From positions 1 through 64,000 of the forward strand of contig NZ_JAUCZF010000004.1 of assembly GCF_030373245.1 (NCBI RefSeq): a stretch of 64,000 nt of DNA, given 5' to 3'. The stretch comes from Hydrogenophaga sp. GTDB taxonomy: Bacteria; Pseudomonadota; Gammaproteobacteria; Burkholderiales; Burkholderiaceae_C. Below are positions 7,270 to 15,870 of the stretch, piece after piece. Under the pieces are notes generated by a model. That model ran no database searches and was not told where the DNA came from. It saw only the letters and a program-made list of their open reading frames with translations. Within the stretch, counting starts at the first letter, position 1, and each line of letters starts with the position of its first letter. The position numbers and the translations under genes were made by a program.

Positions 7270-8805
7270 GTGACCACCGCCCGATTGCAGCTCACCGGCA
7301 TCACCAAACGCTACCCCGGTGTGGTGGCCAACCAGGACGTTTCGCTCAAGGTCTTGCCGGGTGAGGTCCACGCCGTGCTGGGCGAAAACGGCGCCGGCAA
7401 GTCCACGCTGATGAAGATCATCTACGGCTCGGTCAAGCCCGACGAGGGCGCAGTGATGTTCAACGGTCACCCGGTGCACGTGCGCAACCCGCAAGAGGCG
7501 CGCACGCTGGGCATCAGCATGGTGTTCCAGCATTTCAGCCTGTTCGAGACGCTGACCGTGGCGGAAAACGTGTGGCTGGGGCTGGACAAGTCGCTCACGC
7601 TGCCTGAGGTCAGCGCCAGCATCACCGCCAAGGCAGCCGAGTACGGGCTGGACATCGACCCGGCGCGACCAGTGCACACCCTGTCGGTCGGCGAGATGCA
7701 GCGGGTGGAGATCATCCGCGCGCTGCTGACCAGTCCGCAGTTGCTGATCCTGGATGAGCCCACTTCAGTGCTCACGCCGCAGGCGGTCGAAAAGCTGTTT
7801 GTGGTCCTCAAGAAACTGGCGTCCGAGGGCTGCAGCATCCTCTACATCAGCCACAAGCTCAACGAGATCCGCGAGCTGTGCACCGCCTGTACCGTGCTGC
7901 GTGGCGGCAAGGTAACTGGCGTGTGTGACCCGCGCGAGGAGAGCAACGCCTCGCTCTCGCGCCTCATGATCGGCGCCGAACCGCCCGCGCTCACGGTGCG
8001 CGAGCAACACCTGGGCGACACTGTGCTCAGCGTGACCGGACTGACGCTTGCCAGCGCCGAGCCCTTTGGCACCGATCTGGCCGACATCGCGCTGCAGGTG
8101 CGCGCGGGTGAGGTGGTGGGGATCGCCGGGGTCTCTGGCAATGGCCAGGGCGAGCTGCTTCAGTCGCTGTCGGGCGAGGACATGCGCGCACCGCCAGGCA
8201 GCATCCAGGTGAGCGGGCGTGACGCTTCTCGGCTTTCGCCCGGGCAGCGGCGCGCCATGGGCCAGCACTTCGTGCCCGAGGAACGGCTGGGTCGAGGTGC
8301 CGTGCCCACGCTCTCGCTGGCGCACAACCTGCTGCTTTCGCGCCGCGACTCGCTGGGCGCTGGCGGCTGGATCCGGGTGGGCGCGCTCAAGGCGCAGGCG
8401 GCCGACATCATCCGCCGCTACAACGTCAAGGCCAACGGGCCGACTGCCGCGGCCAAGTCGCTCTCGGGCGGCAATCTGCAGAAGTTCATCGTCGGGCGCG
8501 AGATCGAAGCCAAGCCGAAGCTGCTGATCGTGAGCCAGCCGACCTGGGGCGTGGACGTGGGCGCATCGGCCCAGATCCGCGGCGAAATCCTGGCCCTGCG
8601 CGACGCCGGATGCGCGGTGTTGGTGGTGAGCGAAGAACTGGATGAGCTGTTTGAAATCTGCGACCGGCTGCATGTGATCGCCCGCGGCCGGCTTTCGCCG
8701 AGTGTGGACCGCGCCGCGGCCAGCATCGAGCAGGTGGGTGAATGGATGTCGGGCCTGTGGGATCAGCAGGCCAGCGCGCAGGAGGACCACCATGCTGAGG
8801 CTTGA
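7270..8805 (+). CDS. BMP-type (nucleoside/purine) ABC transporter ATP-binding protein
   Basis: About 511 residues with two ABC domains in tandem, as in sugar/nucleoside importers of the YufO/NupA type. The first domain has Walker A GENGAGKST, signature LSVGEMQRVEI and Walker B LLILDEPTSVLTP. The second has a degenerate Walker A (GVSGNGQGE), signature SLSGGNLQKFIVGREI and a Walker B changed to LLIVSQPTWGVDVG, so it is probably catalytically weak, as is common in this family. I chose GTG 7270 because the conserved domain starts at TTARLQLTGITKRYPG; ATG 7213 would overlap the LysR gene. Its end overlaps the next gene by 14 bases. Confidence 0.93.
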   Translation: MTTARLQLTGITKRYPGVVANQDVSLKVLPGEVHAVLGENGAGKSTLMKIIYGSVKPDEGAVMFNGHPVHVRNPQEARTLGISMVFQHFSLFETLTVAENVWLGLDKSLTLPEVSASITAKAAEYGLDIDPARPVHTLSVGEMQRVEIIRALLTSPQLLILDEPTSVLTPQAVEKLFVVLKKLASEGCSILYISHKLNEIRELCTACTVLRGGKVTGVCDPREESNASLSRLMIGAEPPALTVREQHLGDTVLSVTGLTLASAEPFGTDLADIALQVRAGEVVGIAGVSGNGQGELLQSLSGEDMRAPPGSIQVSGRDASRLSPGQRRAMGQHFVPEERLGRGAVPTLSLAHNLLLSRRDSLGAGGWIRVGALKAQAADIIRRYNVKANGPTAAAKSLSGGNLQKFIVGREIEAKPKLLIVSQPTWGVDVGASAQIRGEILALRDAGCAVLVVSEELDELFEICDRLHVIARGRLSPSVDRAAASIEQVGEWMSGLWDQQASAQEDHHAEA

Positions 8806-9850
8806 AGCCCGACCCCAGCCTTCGGCGGGCTGGAGCTATGCCTCCCCGCTGCTGGCGCTGGCGATCACGGTGGTGATTGGCGTCCTGTTGTTCGTGTTGC
8901 TCGGCAAGGACCCGGTGCGCGGCCTGCAGATTTTTTTCTGGGAACCGATCAAGAGCCCGTACGCCTTGTCCGAGCTCATGGTCAAGGCCACGCCGTTGCT
9001 CATCATCGCACTCGGGCTGGCGGTGTGTTTCCGCTCCAACGTGTGGAACATCGGCGCTGAAGGCCAGTACCTGATCGGCGCCATCTTTGCCTCGGGCGTG
9101 GCGCTCAGCGCGGGTCCGTCCACCAGCGGCTGGATCGTGGTACCGGTGTTGCTGGCCGGCGTGCTCGGCGGCATGCTGTGGGGCGGCATCACCGCGCTGC
9201 TGCGCGACCGCTTCAACGCCAACGAAATACTGGTCAGTCTGATGCTGGTGTACGTGGCCATCCAGGTGCTCAATTACCTGGTCTACGGCCCCTGGAAAGA
9301 CCCGCAGGGCTTCAACTTCCCGCAGACCAAGACCTTCGAGTCGGCGGCGCAGATCCCGCGGCTGATGGAAGGCTCCCGGGTCAATATTGGGCTGTTGCTG
9401 GCTTTGGTGGGCGTGGGCCTGGTCTGGGTGTTTCTGTTTCGCACCTACTCGGGCTTTGCCCAGCAGGTGGGTGGCCTGGCTCCAGCGGCGGCGCGGTACG
9501 CCGGCTTTTCTTCGCGCAAGGCGCTTTGGGTGGCGCTGCTGACGTCGGGCGGTGCCGCCGGCCTGGCGGGCGCTCTGGAGGTGGCCGGGCCGATTGGCCA
9601 GCTCACGCCGCATGTGCCGGTGGGTTACGGCTTTGCCGCGATCATCGTGGCGTTTGTGGGCCGCCTGCACCCGGTGGGCATCGTGTTCTCGGCCATTCTG
9701 ATGAGCATGTTTTACATCGGCGGCGAGTTGGCGCAGTCGCGCTTGGGCCTGCCCCGGTCGATCACAGGTGTGTTTCAGGGTCTACTGCTGTTTGCGCTGC
9801 TGGCTTGCGATACCTTGATCGCCTACCGCATTGTTTGGAAGAGGAGTTAG
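8792..9850 (+). CDS. BMP-type ABC transporter permease (YufP/NupB-like)
   Basis: 352 residues, strongly hydrophobic with roughly eight to ten membrane segments. It has the BPD_transp_2 family hallmarks (FRSNVWNIGAEGQYLIGAIFASGVAL; RDRFNANEILVSLMLVYVA; then GLAGALEVAGPIGQLTP). The start has a GGAGG ribosome site and lies inside the end of the ATPase gene, so translation is coupled. It forms the membrane channel with the following permease for uptake of a nucleoside or purine base. Confidence 0.94.
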   Translation: MLRLEARPQPSAGWSYASPLLALAITVVIGVLLFVLLGKDPVRGLQIFFWEPIKSPYALSELMVKATPLLIIALGLAVCFRSNVWNIGAEGQYLIGAIFASGVALSAGPSTSGWIVVPVLLAGVLGGMLWGGITALLRDRFNANEILVSLMLVYVAIQVLNYLVYGPWKDPQGFNFPQTKTFESAAQIPRLMEGSRVNIGLLLALVGVGLVWVFLFRTYSGFAQQVGGLAPAAARYAGFSSRKALWVALLTSGGAAGLAGALEVAGPIGQLTPHVPVGYGFAAIIVAFVGRLHPVGIVFSAILMSMFYIGGELAQSRLGLPRSITGVFQGLLLFALLACDTLIAYRIVWKRS

Positions 9851-9853
9851 GAC

Positions 9854-10774
9854 ATGGAACCGATTGCCCTGCTCATCGCTGCCTCGCTCAACGCCGGCAC
9901 CGTGCTGGCCATCGCCGCGCTCGGTTTGCTGATCAACGAAAAAGCCGGCATCGTCAACCTGGGGGCCGAGGGCATGATGCTGTGCTCGGCGCTGGCTGGG
10001 TTCGCGGCGGTGGTGCACACCGGCAGCGGACTGGCTGGTTTTGTCGCTGGCATGGCGGCTGGCGCCATCCTTGCGGCGGTGTTCGGTGTGCTGGTGATAT
10101 GGCTCAACACCAACCAGTACGCTACCGGGCTGGCGCTCTCCTTGTTCGGAGGTGGGCTGTCCGCCTTTGCTGGTGCGAGCTACGTCAAGGCTTCGTTGCC
10201 CGAGCAGCCCAGCTTTGCGATTCCGCTGCTGTCGGACATTCCGTTCCTGGGCTCAGCCTTCTTCCGTCACCACCCCATGGTCTACGTGTGCATCTTTTTG
10301 GTGCTCGGCCTGATCTGGTTTTTGTATCGCACGCGCGCCGGATTGGTGCTGCGCAGCGTGGGCGAGAGCCCGGAGTCGGCGCATGCCCTGGGCTATCCGG
10401 TGCGCCGGATTCGCCTGCTGGCCGTGGTGGCTGGCGGCGCGCTGTGTGGCCTGTCGGGCGCTTACGTGTCCACGGTCTACACGCCGCTGTGGGTAGAGGG
10501 CATGATCGCCGGCAAAGGCTGGATCGCGCTCGCTCTCACCACCTTCGCTACCTGGCGACCGGCACGGGTCTTGCTGGGAGCCTACCTGTTCGGTGGCGTG
10601 ACCATGTTGCAGTTTCACTTGCAGGCGATCGGCGTCAACGTGGCCAGCCAGTTTCTGACCATGATGCCGTACCTGGCGACCATCGTCGTGCTGGTCCTGA
10701 TCTCGCGCAACCCGACTTGGATTCGCGTCAACATGCCCAGCTCGATCGGGAAGCCGTTTTATCCGGGTTCCTAG
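9854..10774 (+). CDS. BMP-type ABC transporter permease (YufQ/NupC-like)
   Basis: 306 residues, hydrophobic throughout. It has the EKAGIVNLGAEGMMLCSALAGF block and the RSVGESPESAHALGYPV cytoplasmic loop typical of the second permease of this transporter class. It starts 3 bases after the previous stop with GAGGAGTTAGGAC as ribosome site. It pairs with the preceding permease. A gap of 116 bases precedes the substrate-binding gene, so the two may be expressed at different levels. Confidence 0.94.
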   Translation: MEPIALLIAASLNAGTVLAIAALGLLINEKAGIVNLGAEGMMLCSALAGFAAVVHTGSGLAGFVAGMAAGAILAAVFGVLVIWLNTNQYATGLALSLFGGGLSAFAGASYVKASLPEQPSFAIPLLSDIPFLGSAFFRHHPMVYVCIFLVLGLIWFLYRTRAGLVLRSVGESPESAHALGYPVRRIRLLAVVAGGALCGLSGAYVSTVYTPLWVEGMIAGKGWIALALTTFATWRPARVLLGAYLFGGVTMLQFHLQAIGVNVASQFLTMMPYLATIVVLVLISRNPTWIRVNMPSSIGKPFYPGS

Positions 10775-10890
10775 TGGCAGGGCTACGCTGCACAATTTCA
10801 ATGCCTCACAAGCGCCAACATGGTGCGTTTTGCCGCCGATAATGCTGTCCTGATTTCTTCTGGTTTTTTTCACCCAACCCCGAGGTTCCC

Positions 10891-12042
10891 ATGACCGACC
10901 TGAGAAAACGTTCCCTGATCAAAGCCGCCGCCGCCAGCGCGCTGGCCGGCAGCCTGCTGATGGCCTGCGGCAAGAAAGAAGAAGCCGCACCGGCCCCTGC
11001 GCCGGCCCCCGCAGCCGCCGAAGCGCCCAAGCCCGAGCCGATCAAGGCGGCCTGGGTCTATGTCGGCCCGGTCGGCAATGCCGGCTGGTCGTTCGCCCAC
11101 GACCTCGGCCGCAAGGCGGTTGAGGAGAAGTTTGGTGCCGAGGTGGTGACCACGTTCGTGGAAAGCGTGCCTGAAGGAGCCGACGCCGAGCGCGTGATCC
11201 GCGATCTGGCCCAGCAAGGCAACCAGATCATCTTCGCCACCTCGTTCGGCTTCATGGAGCCCATGCTCAAAGTGGCCGCCGACTTCCCGAACGTGAAGTT
11301 CGAGCACGCCACCGGCTACAAGACCGCACCCAACATGCGCATCTACGACGCCAGCTTTTACCAGGACACCTACCTGGCTGGCGTGATCGCGGGCACCATG
11401 ACCAAGAGCAACACGCTGGGCTATGTGGGCTCGTTCCCGATCCCCGAAGTGCTGCGCAACCTGAACGCCTACACGCTGGGTGCGCAGAGCGTGAATCCGA
11501 AGATCACGGTCAAGACGGTGTGGGTCAACACCTGGTTCGATCCACCGAAGGAAACCGAAGCCGCCCAGAGCCTGATTAACCAGGGTGCTGACGTGCTGCT
11601 GCAGAACACTGACTCCACCGCGGTGCTGGAAACCGCCGAGCGCAACGGCAAGTTTGCCTTCGGCTGGGACAGCGACATGAGCGCCTTCGCGCCGAACGCA
11701 CACCTGGCCTCGGCCGTCGTCTACTGGGGTCCGTACTACATCCAGGCGATCGAAGAGCTCAAGGCCGGCACCTGGGCGTCCAAGCGCACCGTCTGGGGTG
11801 TCAAGGAAGGGCTGAACGACCTGATCAAGGTGTCTGACAAGGTACCTGCCGAGACGGTGGCCAAGCTGGACGAGATCAAGGCCGGCATGAAGGCGGGCAC
11901 TTTTGAGGTGTTCAACGGCCCGATCATGGACAACACCGGCAAAGAGGTGCTGGCTGCTGGCGCCGTGGGCGACCAGGACTGGCGCGACAAGGTGAACTTC
12001 TTTGTCAAGGGCATCGAAGGCAAGGTGCCCGCCGGCAACTGA
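10891..12042 (+). CDS. BMP-family substrate-binding lipoprotein (purine/nucleoside)
   Basis: 383 residues. A lipoprotein signal (SALAGSLLMAC, Cys near residue 26) is followed by an Ala/Pro-rich linker and the BMP/PnrA-type periplasmic binding fold: VYVGPVGNAGWSFAHDLGRKAVE, VPEGADAERVIRDLAQQGNQIIFATSFGFMEPM, GWDSDMSAFAPNAHL. BMP proteins bind nucleosides or purine bases, so a role in purine uptake fits the surrounding catabolic genes. The start has GAGG upstream. A strong terminator follows the stop. Confidence 0.94.
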   Translation: MTDLRKRSLIKAAAASALAGSLLMACGKKEEAAPAPAPAPAAAEAPKPEPIKAAWVYVGPVGNAGWSFAHDLGRKAVEEKFGAEVVTTFVESVPEGADAERVIRDLAQQGNQIIFATSFGFMEPMLKVAADFPNVKFEHATGYKTAPNMRIYDASFYQDTYLAGVIAGTMTKSNTLGYVGSFPIPEVLRNLNAYTLGAQSVNPKITVKTVWVNTWFDPPKETEAAQSLINQGADVLLQNTDSTAVLETAERNGKFAFGWDSDMSAFAPNAHLASAVVYWGPYYIQAIEELKAGTWASKRTVWGVKEGLNDLIKVSDKVPAETVAKLDEIKAGMKAGTFEVFNGPIMDNTGKEVLAAGAVGDQDWRDKVNFFVKGIEGKVPAGN

Positions 12043-12115
12043 GGCCAATTGCACCCGCCCGGTCCTCCGGGCTTTGGGCTCACAGGGCCGCATCCGCCAG
12101 CCGGATGTCGGCACG

Positions 12116-12156
12116 GCCACCCCGCTGGCGCGATGCGCTGGCCGGGTGGCTTTTTT
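12116..12156 (+). terminator. Rho-independent terminator after the BMP lipoprotein gene
   Basis: GCCACCC and GGGTGGC form the outer stem, with further pairing CGCTGGC/GCGCTGGCC-like inside, followed directly by TTTTTT. It sits between the binding-protein gene and the Rieske gene, just before the latter's ribosome site (GGAG). It probably ends most of the transporter transcript, with some read-through possible. Confidence 0.85.
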
Positions 12157-12170
12157 CATAGGAGATACGC

Positions 12171-13142
12171 ATGACAGACAAGCCCCTCGCAACCGAACAA
12201 GGCTGGTGGTGGCCCGTGGCGCTGGATACCGATCTGGGCGCCGAGCCCCTGGCAGTGCAGCTGATGGGCCAGGCGCTGGTGCTGTGGCGCGATGGCCAGG
12301 GTGCCCCGGTGCTGATGACCGACCGCTGCCCGCACCGGGGCGCCCAGCTCTCGCTCGGACAGGTGCACGACGGCGTGTTGCAGTGCCCTTACCACGGCTG
12401 GCGTTTCAACGCCGAAGGTCGCTGCGTCGGGATTCCCGCGCAGCCCAGCTTCGTGCCACCCGCGACTCACACCGCTTGCCGCCACGGCGCGCGCAGCAAG
12501 CACGGCCTGATCTGGGCCAGCCTGGGCGACGCGGTGCACGAGCCGCCAGCGCTCAGGGGCCTGCCTTCGCGCCGACTGATCTACGGCCCCTTTGACGTTC
12601 ACACCAGCGCTCCGCGCGCGGTAGAGAACTTCCTCGACACAGCGCACTTCGCCTACGTGCACCGCGGCTGGCTGGGCGAGGCGTCCCACCCAGAGGTACC
12701 CCCCTACGACGTCACGACCACCGCCGACGGCCGGCCGGTGATCGAACAGTACAAAGCCTGGCAGCCGCGCGCCAGTGCCAGCTCGCCTGGCGGCGACTGG
12801 GTGGACTATCGCTACGAGGTGCTCAGCCCTTACAGTGCGCTGCTGACCAAGCGTGCCGAGGGCGGTGGACCTCAGGACAGCTACGTGGCCTGGGCCTGCC
12901 CCACCACCGAGGAGAGCTGTCGGCTCTGGTTTGCGCAGTACACCAGCGACGACCAGTCATCCGACGATGAGCTGCGCGATTTTCAGGTCACGATTTTTTC
13001 CCAGGATCAGCCCATTCTGGAATCGCAGCAGCCTCGGCGCCTGCCGATCAGTGGGGGAGAGCTCATGGGCTCGGCCGACCGACTGAGCGTGGCCTACCGG
13101 CGTTACCTGCAGCGTTGTGGCATTGCCTACGGCGTCTGCTGA
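12171..13142 (+). CDS. Rieske-type ring-hydroxylating oxygenase, purine-cluster member
   Basis: 323 residues. The N-terminal Rieske [2Fe-2S] domain has CPHRGAQLSLG and CPYHGWRF. The C-terminal catalytic domain has NFLDTAHFAYVH, giving the mononuclear-iron His residues and the bridging Asp. It would need a separate reductase, and none is adjacent. The setting between a purine transporter and adenosine deaminase suggests oxidation of a purine or related N-heterocycle. Klebsiella HpxD, a Rieske oxygenase of hypoxanthine use, is the nearest functional precedent I know, but equivalence is not shown. The ribosome site GGAG is well placed. Confidence 0.85.
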   Translation: MTDKPLATEQGWWWPVALDTDLGAEPLAVQLMGQALVLWRDGQGAPVLMTDRCPHRGAQLSLGQVHDGVLQCPYHGWRFNAEGRCVGIPAQPSFVPPATHTACRHGARSKHGLIWASLGDAVHEPPALRGLPSRRLIYGPFDVHTSAPRAVENFLDTAHFAYVHRGWLGEASHPEVPPYDVTTTADGRPVIEQYKAWQPRASASSPGGDWVDYRYEVLSPYSALLTKRAEGGGPQDSYVAWACPTTEESCRLWFAQYTSDDQSSDDELRDFQVTIFSQDQPILESQQPRRLPISGGELMGSADRLSVAYRRYLQRCGIAYGVC

Positions 13143-13153
13143 AAGGAGTCCAC

Positions 13154-14179
13154 ATGACCCAGCCTCTGTCGCCTGCCGAGCTCGCCCGCCGCATTCCCAA
13201 GGCCGAGCTGCACCTGCACATCGAAGGCTCGCTGGAGCCCGAGCTGATCTTCTCGCTGGCCCAGCGCAATGGCGTGAGCCTGCCGTACGCCAGCGTGGAG
13301 GCGCTGCGTGCGGCCTATGCCTTCACCGACCTGCAGAGCTTTCTGGACATCTACTACGCTGGCGCCAGCGTGCTGCTGAGGGAGGCCGACTTTTACGACA
13401 TGGCCTGGGCGTACTTCGAGCGTGCCCATGCGGATCGGGTCATCCACGCCGAGCTGTTCTTCGACCCGCAGACACACACCGAGCGCGGCGTGTCGATGGC
13501 GGCCGTGATCGGCGGCCTGTCGCGCGCCTGTGCCGATGCGCAGCAGAAGCTGGGCATCAGCGCTGCGCTGATCCTGTGCTTTCTGCGTCACCTGAGCGAA
13601 GACGACGCCTTCGCCACGCTGGAGGCCGCGCTGCCGCACCGCGCGCATTTCATCGGTGTGGGCCTGGATTCCAGCGAGCTCGGGCATCCGCCGAGCAAGT
13701 TTGAGCGCGTGTTTGCGCGCTGCCGCGAGCTCGGCCTGCACGTGGTGGCCCACGCCGGCGAAGAAGGACCGCCCGAGTACATGTGGCAGGCCATTGACCT
13801 GCTCAAGGTTGAGCGCATCGACCACGGAGTGGCCTGCCTGCAAGACCCGCTGCTGGTCGCCGAGCTGGCGCACACCCGGCTGCCGCTCACCGTGTGCCCG
13901 CTCTCCAACCTCAAGCTCAGCGTGGTGAACGACTTGAGTGCACACCCGCTCAAGCGGATGCTGGATGCGGGTCTGTGCGTGACCATCAATTCCGACGACC
14001 CGGCTTATTTTGGTGGCTACATGAACGCCAACTTTGTGCAGACCGTCGAGGCGCTGGGACTCACGCGCGACGAGGTGATCACGCTGGCCAGAAACAGTTT
14101 CGAGGCGAGTTTTGTGGATGCGGACCGGCGCAGTGCCTGCCTGCAGCAAGTGAGTTCGTTGGCAAGGGTGCAGGCCTGA
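13154..14179 (+). CDS. add: adenosine deaminase family protein (adenosine or adenine deaminase)
   Basis: 341 residues. It hydrolytically removes the 6-amino group from adenosine or adenine, giving inosine or hypoxanthine. Metal and catalytic motifs are all present: AELHLHIEGSLEP (HxH), HVVAHAGEEGPP (His plus Glu), RIDHGVAC, and TINSDDPAYF (Asp-Asp). The CPLSNLKLSVV segment resembles the adenine-deaminase subgroup as much as classical adenosine deaminases, so the substrate is uncertain. The start was chosen at the ATG with AAGGAG, 11 bases after the Rieske gene, so the two form an operon. Hypoxanthine produced here would feed XdhAB. Confidence 0.9.
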   Translation: MTQPLSPAELARRIPKAELHLHIEGSLEPELIFSLAQRNGVSLPYASVEALRAAYAFTDLQSFLDIYYAGASVLLREADFYDMAWAYFERAHADRVIHAELFFDPQTHTERGVSMAAVIGGLSRACADAQQKLGISAALILCFLRHLSEDDAFATLEAALPHRAHFIGVGLDSSELGHPPSKFERVFARCRELGLHVVAHAGEEGPPEYMWQAIDLLKVERIDHGVACLQDPLLVAELAHTRLPLTVCPLSNLKLSVVNDLSAHPLKRMLDAGLCVTINSDDPAYFGGYMNANFVQTVEALGLTRDEVITLARNSFEASFVDADRRSACLQQVSSLARVQA

Positions 14180-14190
14180 GTGCGAAGGCC

Positions 14191-14532
14191 TCAGAGCACC
14201 GTCGATGGGGCCTGCAAGGCAATCGTGACCAGCGCACAGGCATCCGTGATGGCCAGCACACTGTGCATTGCATCGCCGGTCAGGTAGAGCAATTGCCCTG
14301 GCGCCAGTTGTGCACTTTCGCCATCCAGTCCGATCTCGATCTGTCCTGATACGCATTGAACCGTGATTTCTCCCGGCACCCGGTGCGGCGGCAAGCCTTT
14401 GCCGGCTGGGATCAGCAGGCGGATCACCTCCAGATCGCGCGATTTGAACAAGGCGGTCGCACTGAGCGCCCCGGCCGCAACGGCTGCAGCGATGTCGACC
14501 GGCTGCCCAGGATGGGTGTGTGGGATGGCCAT
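14191..14532 (-). CDS. cupin-domain protein
   Basis: 113 residues, one cupin barrel: PPHRVPGEITVQCVSGQIEIGLDGE is the first motif (weak, with one His and one Glu) and YLTGDAMHSVLAI the second. Metal ligands appear partly kept. It runs leftward between two rightward purine genes, convergent with add. Small cupins of this kind are often sensors or small-molecule isomerases; no function is assigned. The ribosome site is poor. Confidence 0.75.
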   Translation of the reverse strand: MAIPHTHPGQPVDIAAAVAAGALSATALFKSRDLEVIRLLIPAGKGLPPHRVPGEITVQCVSGQIEIGLDGESAQLAPGQLLYLTGDAMHSVLAITDACALVTIALQAPSTVL

Positions 14533-14595
14533 GGGATGACCATACGCTGTCTGCAGTGCGTTGTCACCCCGGACGACACTACAATCCTCGACAGC

Positions 14596-14624
14596 GAACC
14601 GGTGCTTCCCCGGTTCGTTTTTTT
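14596..14624 (+). terminator. terminator-like hairpin in the leader of the second BMP gene
   Basis: GAACCGG pairs with CCGGTTC across a 7-base loop and is followed by G and seven T residues. It lies about 30 bases upstream of the BMP start and just after a TACAAT hexamer (14580-14585). It could terminate transcription arriving from upstream, or act as an early attenuator on the gene that follows. Confidence 0.65.
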
Positions 14625-14652
14625 GTTTGCGGAAGCCATGTCGAGGAACACC

Positions 14653-15762
14653 ATGTACAAAAACCTCGTGGCCCGGCGCGCCTGCGCCCTGGCGGTCACC
14701 TGTTTGCCTTTTTTCTTCTCCCCTGTGGTCTCAGCCCAAACGGCCCCGGCCGTGGCGCCGCCATTGAAGGTGGCGTTTGTCTACGTGGCGCCGCTGACCG
14801 AGGCCGGCTGGGTACGCCAGCACGAGCAGGGCCGCCTGGCGGTCGAGGCCGCGCTCGGCAACCAGGTGCAGACCCGCTACGTGGAAAACGTGGCCGAGGG
14901 CGCGGATGCCGAGCGGGTGATCCGCGACCTGGCGCGCCAGGGGCAACAGCTCATCTTCACCCCCAGCTTTGGCTACATGGAGCCCACGCTCAAGGTGGCG
15001 CGCGAGTTTCCGGATGTGAAGTTCGAGTCGATCACCGGCTACAAGACCGCGCCCAACGTGGCCACGGCCAACGCGCGCTACTACCAGGGACGTTACCTGG
15101 CGGGTATCGCGGCCGGACGTCTTGCCACGCAAGCTGGCTACGTGGCGGGCTTCCCGATCCCCGAGGTGGTGCAGGGCATCAACGCCTTCGCGTTGGGCAT
15201 GCGCTCGGTCAACCCGACAGCCACGGTGCGGGTGGTGTTCCTGGGTGAGTGGTTCAACCCGCCGCGCGAGCGCGACGCGGCGATGACGCTGATGAACCAG
15301 GGCGCCGAAGTGCTCGCTTTCCACACCGGCTCCACCGCGGTGATGACGGCCGCGCAAGAGCGTGGGCGTCTCGCGGTGGCCTATCACTCCGACATGAGCC
15401 GCTTTGCGCCCGATGCGCAGATCGCTGCAGTGACCCACCGCTGGGGGGATTACTACACGCAGCGGGTGAAGGCGGTGCTGGAGGGCCGCTGGGCCAGCGG
15501 CACGGTGTGGGGTGGCGTCAAGGAGGGGATGATTGCGATCGAAGGCTTTGGTCCCAAGACGCCGGCTGCGGTGCGCAGCGAGGTGCTGGCTCGGCAAACC
15601 GATCTGGCGGCGGGTCGCCTCAAGGTCTTTGCGGGCGGCCAGGCTGGCGTGAAGGACAACGCCGGTCGCCAGGTCATCGCGCCAGGGCAGAGTCTCTCGG
15701 ACGCCGATATCCAGGCCATGGACTGGGCGGTCGAGGGCGTGGTGGGCTCGTTCAGACCCTGA
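14653..15762 (+). CDS. second BMP-family substrate-binding protein
   Basis: About 369 residues from the ATG with GAGGA 6 bases upstream; ATG 14638 is a less likely alternative. A cleavable signal peptide ends VVSAQ. The BMP core follows: VAPLTEAGWVRQHEQGRLAVE, VAEGADAERVIRDLARQGQQLIFTPSFGYMEP, AYHSDMSRFAPDAQIAAV. It resembles the first BMP protein closely but lacks the lipobox and Pro/Ala linker, so it is soluble and periplasmic. It probably shares the one set of permeases with a different ligand range. Confidence 0.92.
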   Translation: MYKNLVARRACALAVTCLPFFFSPVVSAQTAPAVAPPLKVAFVYVAPLTEAGWVRQHEQGRLAVEAALGNQVQTRYVENVAEGADAERVIRDLARQGQQLIFTPSFGYMEPTLKVAREFPDVKFESITGYKTAPNVATANARYYQGRYLAGIAAGRLATQAGYVAGFPIPEVVQGINAFALGMRSVNPTATVRVVFLGEWFNPPRERDAAMTLMNQGAEVLAFHTGSTAVMTAAQERGRLAVAYHSDMSRFAPDAQIAAVTHRWGDYYTQRVKAVLEGRWASGTVWGGVKEGMIAIEGFGPKTPAAVRSEVLARQTDLAAGRLKVFAGGQAGVKDNAGRQVIAPGQSLSDADIQAMDWAVEGVVGSFRP

Positions 15763-15870
15763 GGCAAGTGCCGGGGTGCGCTGCGTGCCATGTGCGGTTT
15801 CTCACGTGGCGTATCGACGCCATGCCCGGGGCGGTATGAACGGGTGCAGCGCCTTGGGTACAGTGTGCGG

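Noticed and set aside
9178-10842. 554-residue ORF across both permease genes
   Set aside because: Out-of-frame shadow; the two permeases in other frames have full membrane and family motifs.
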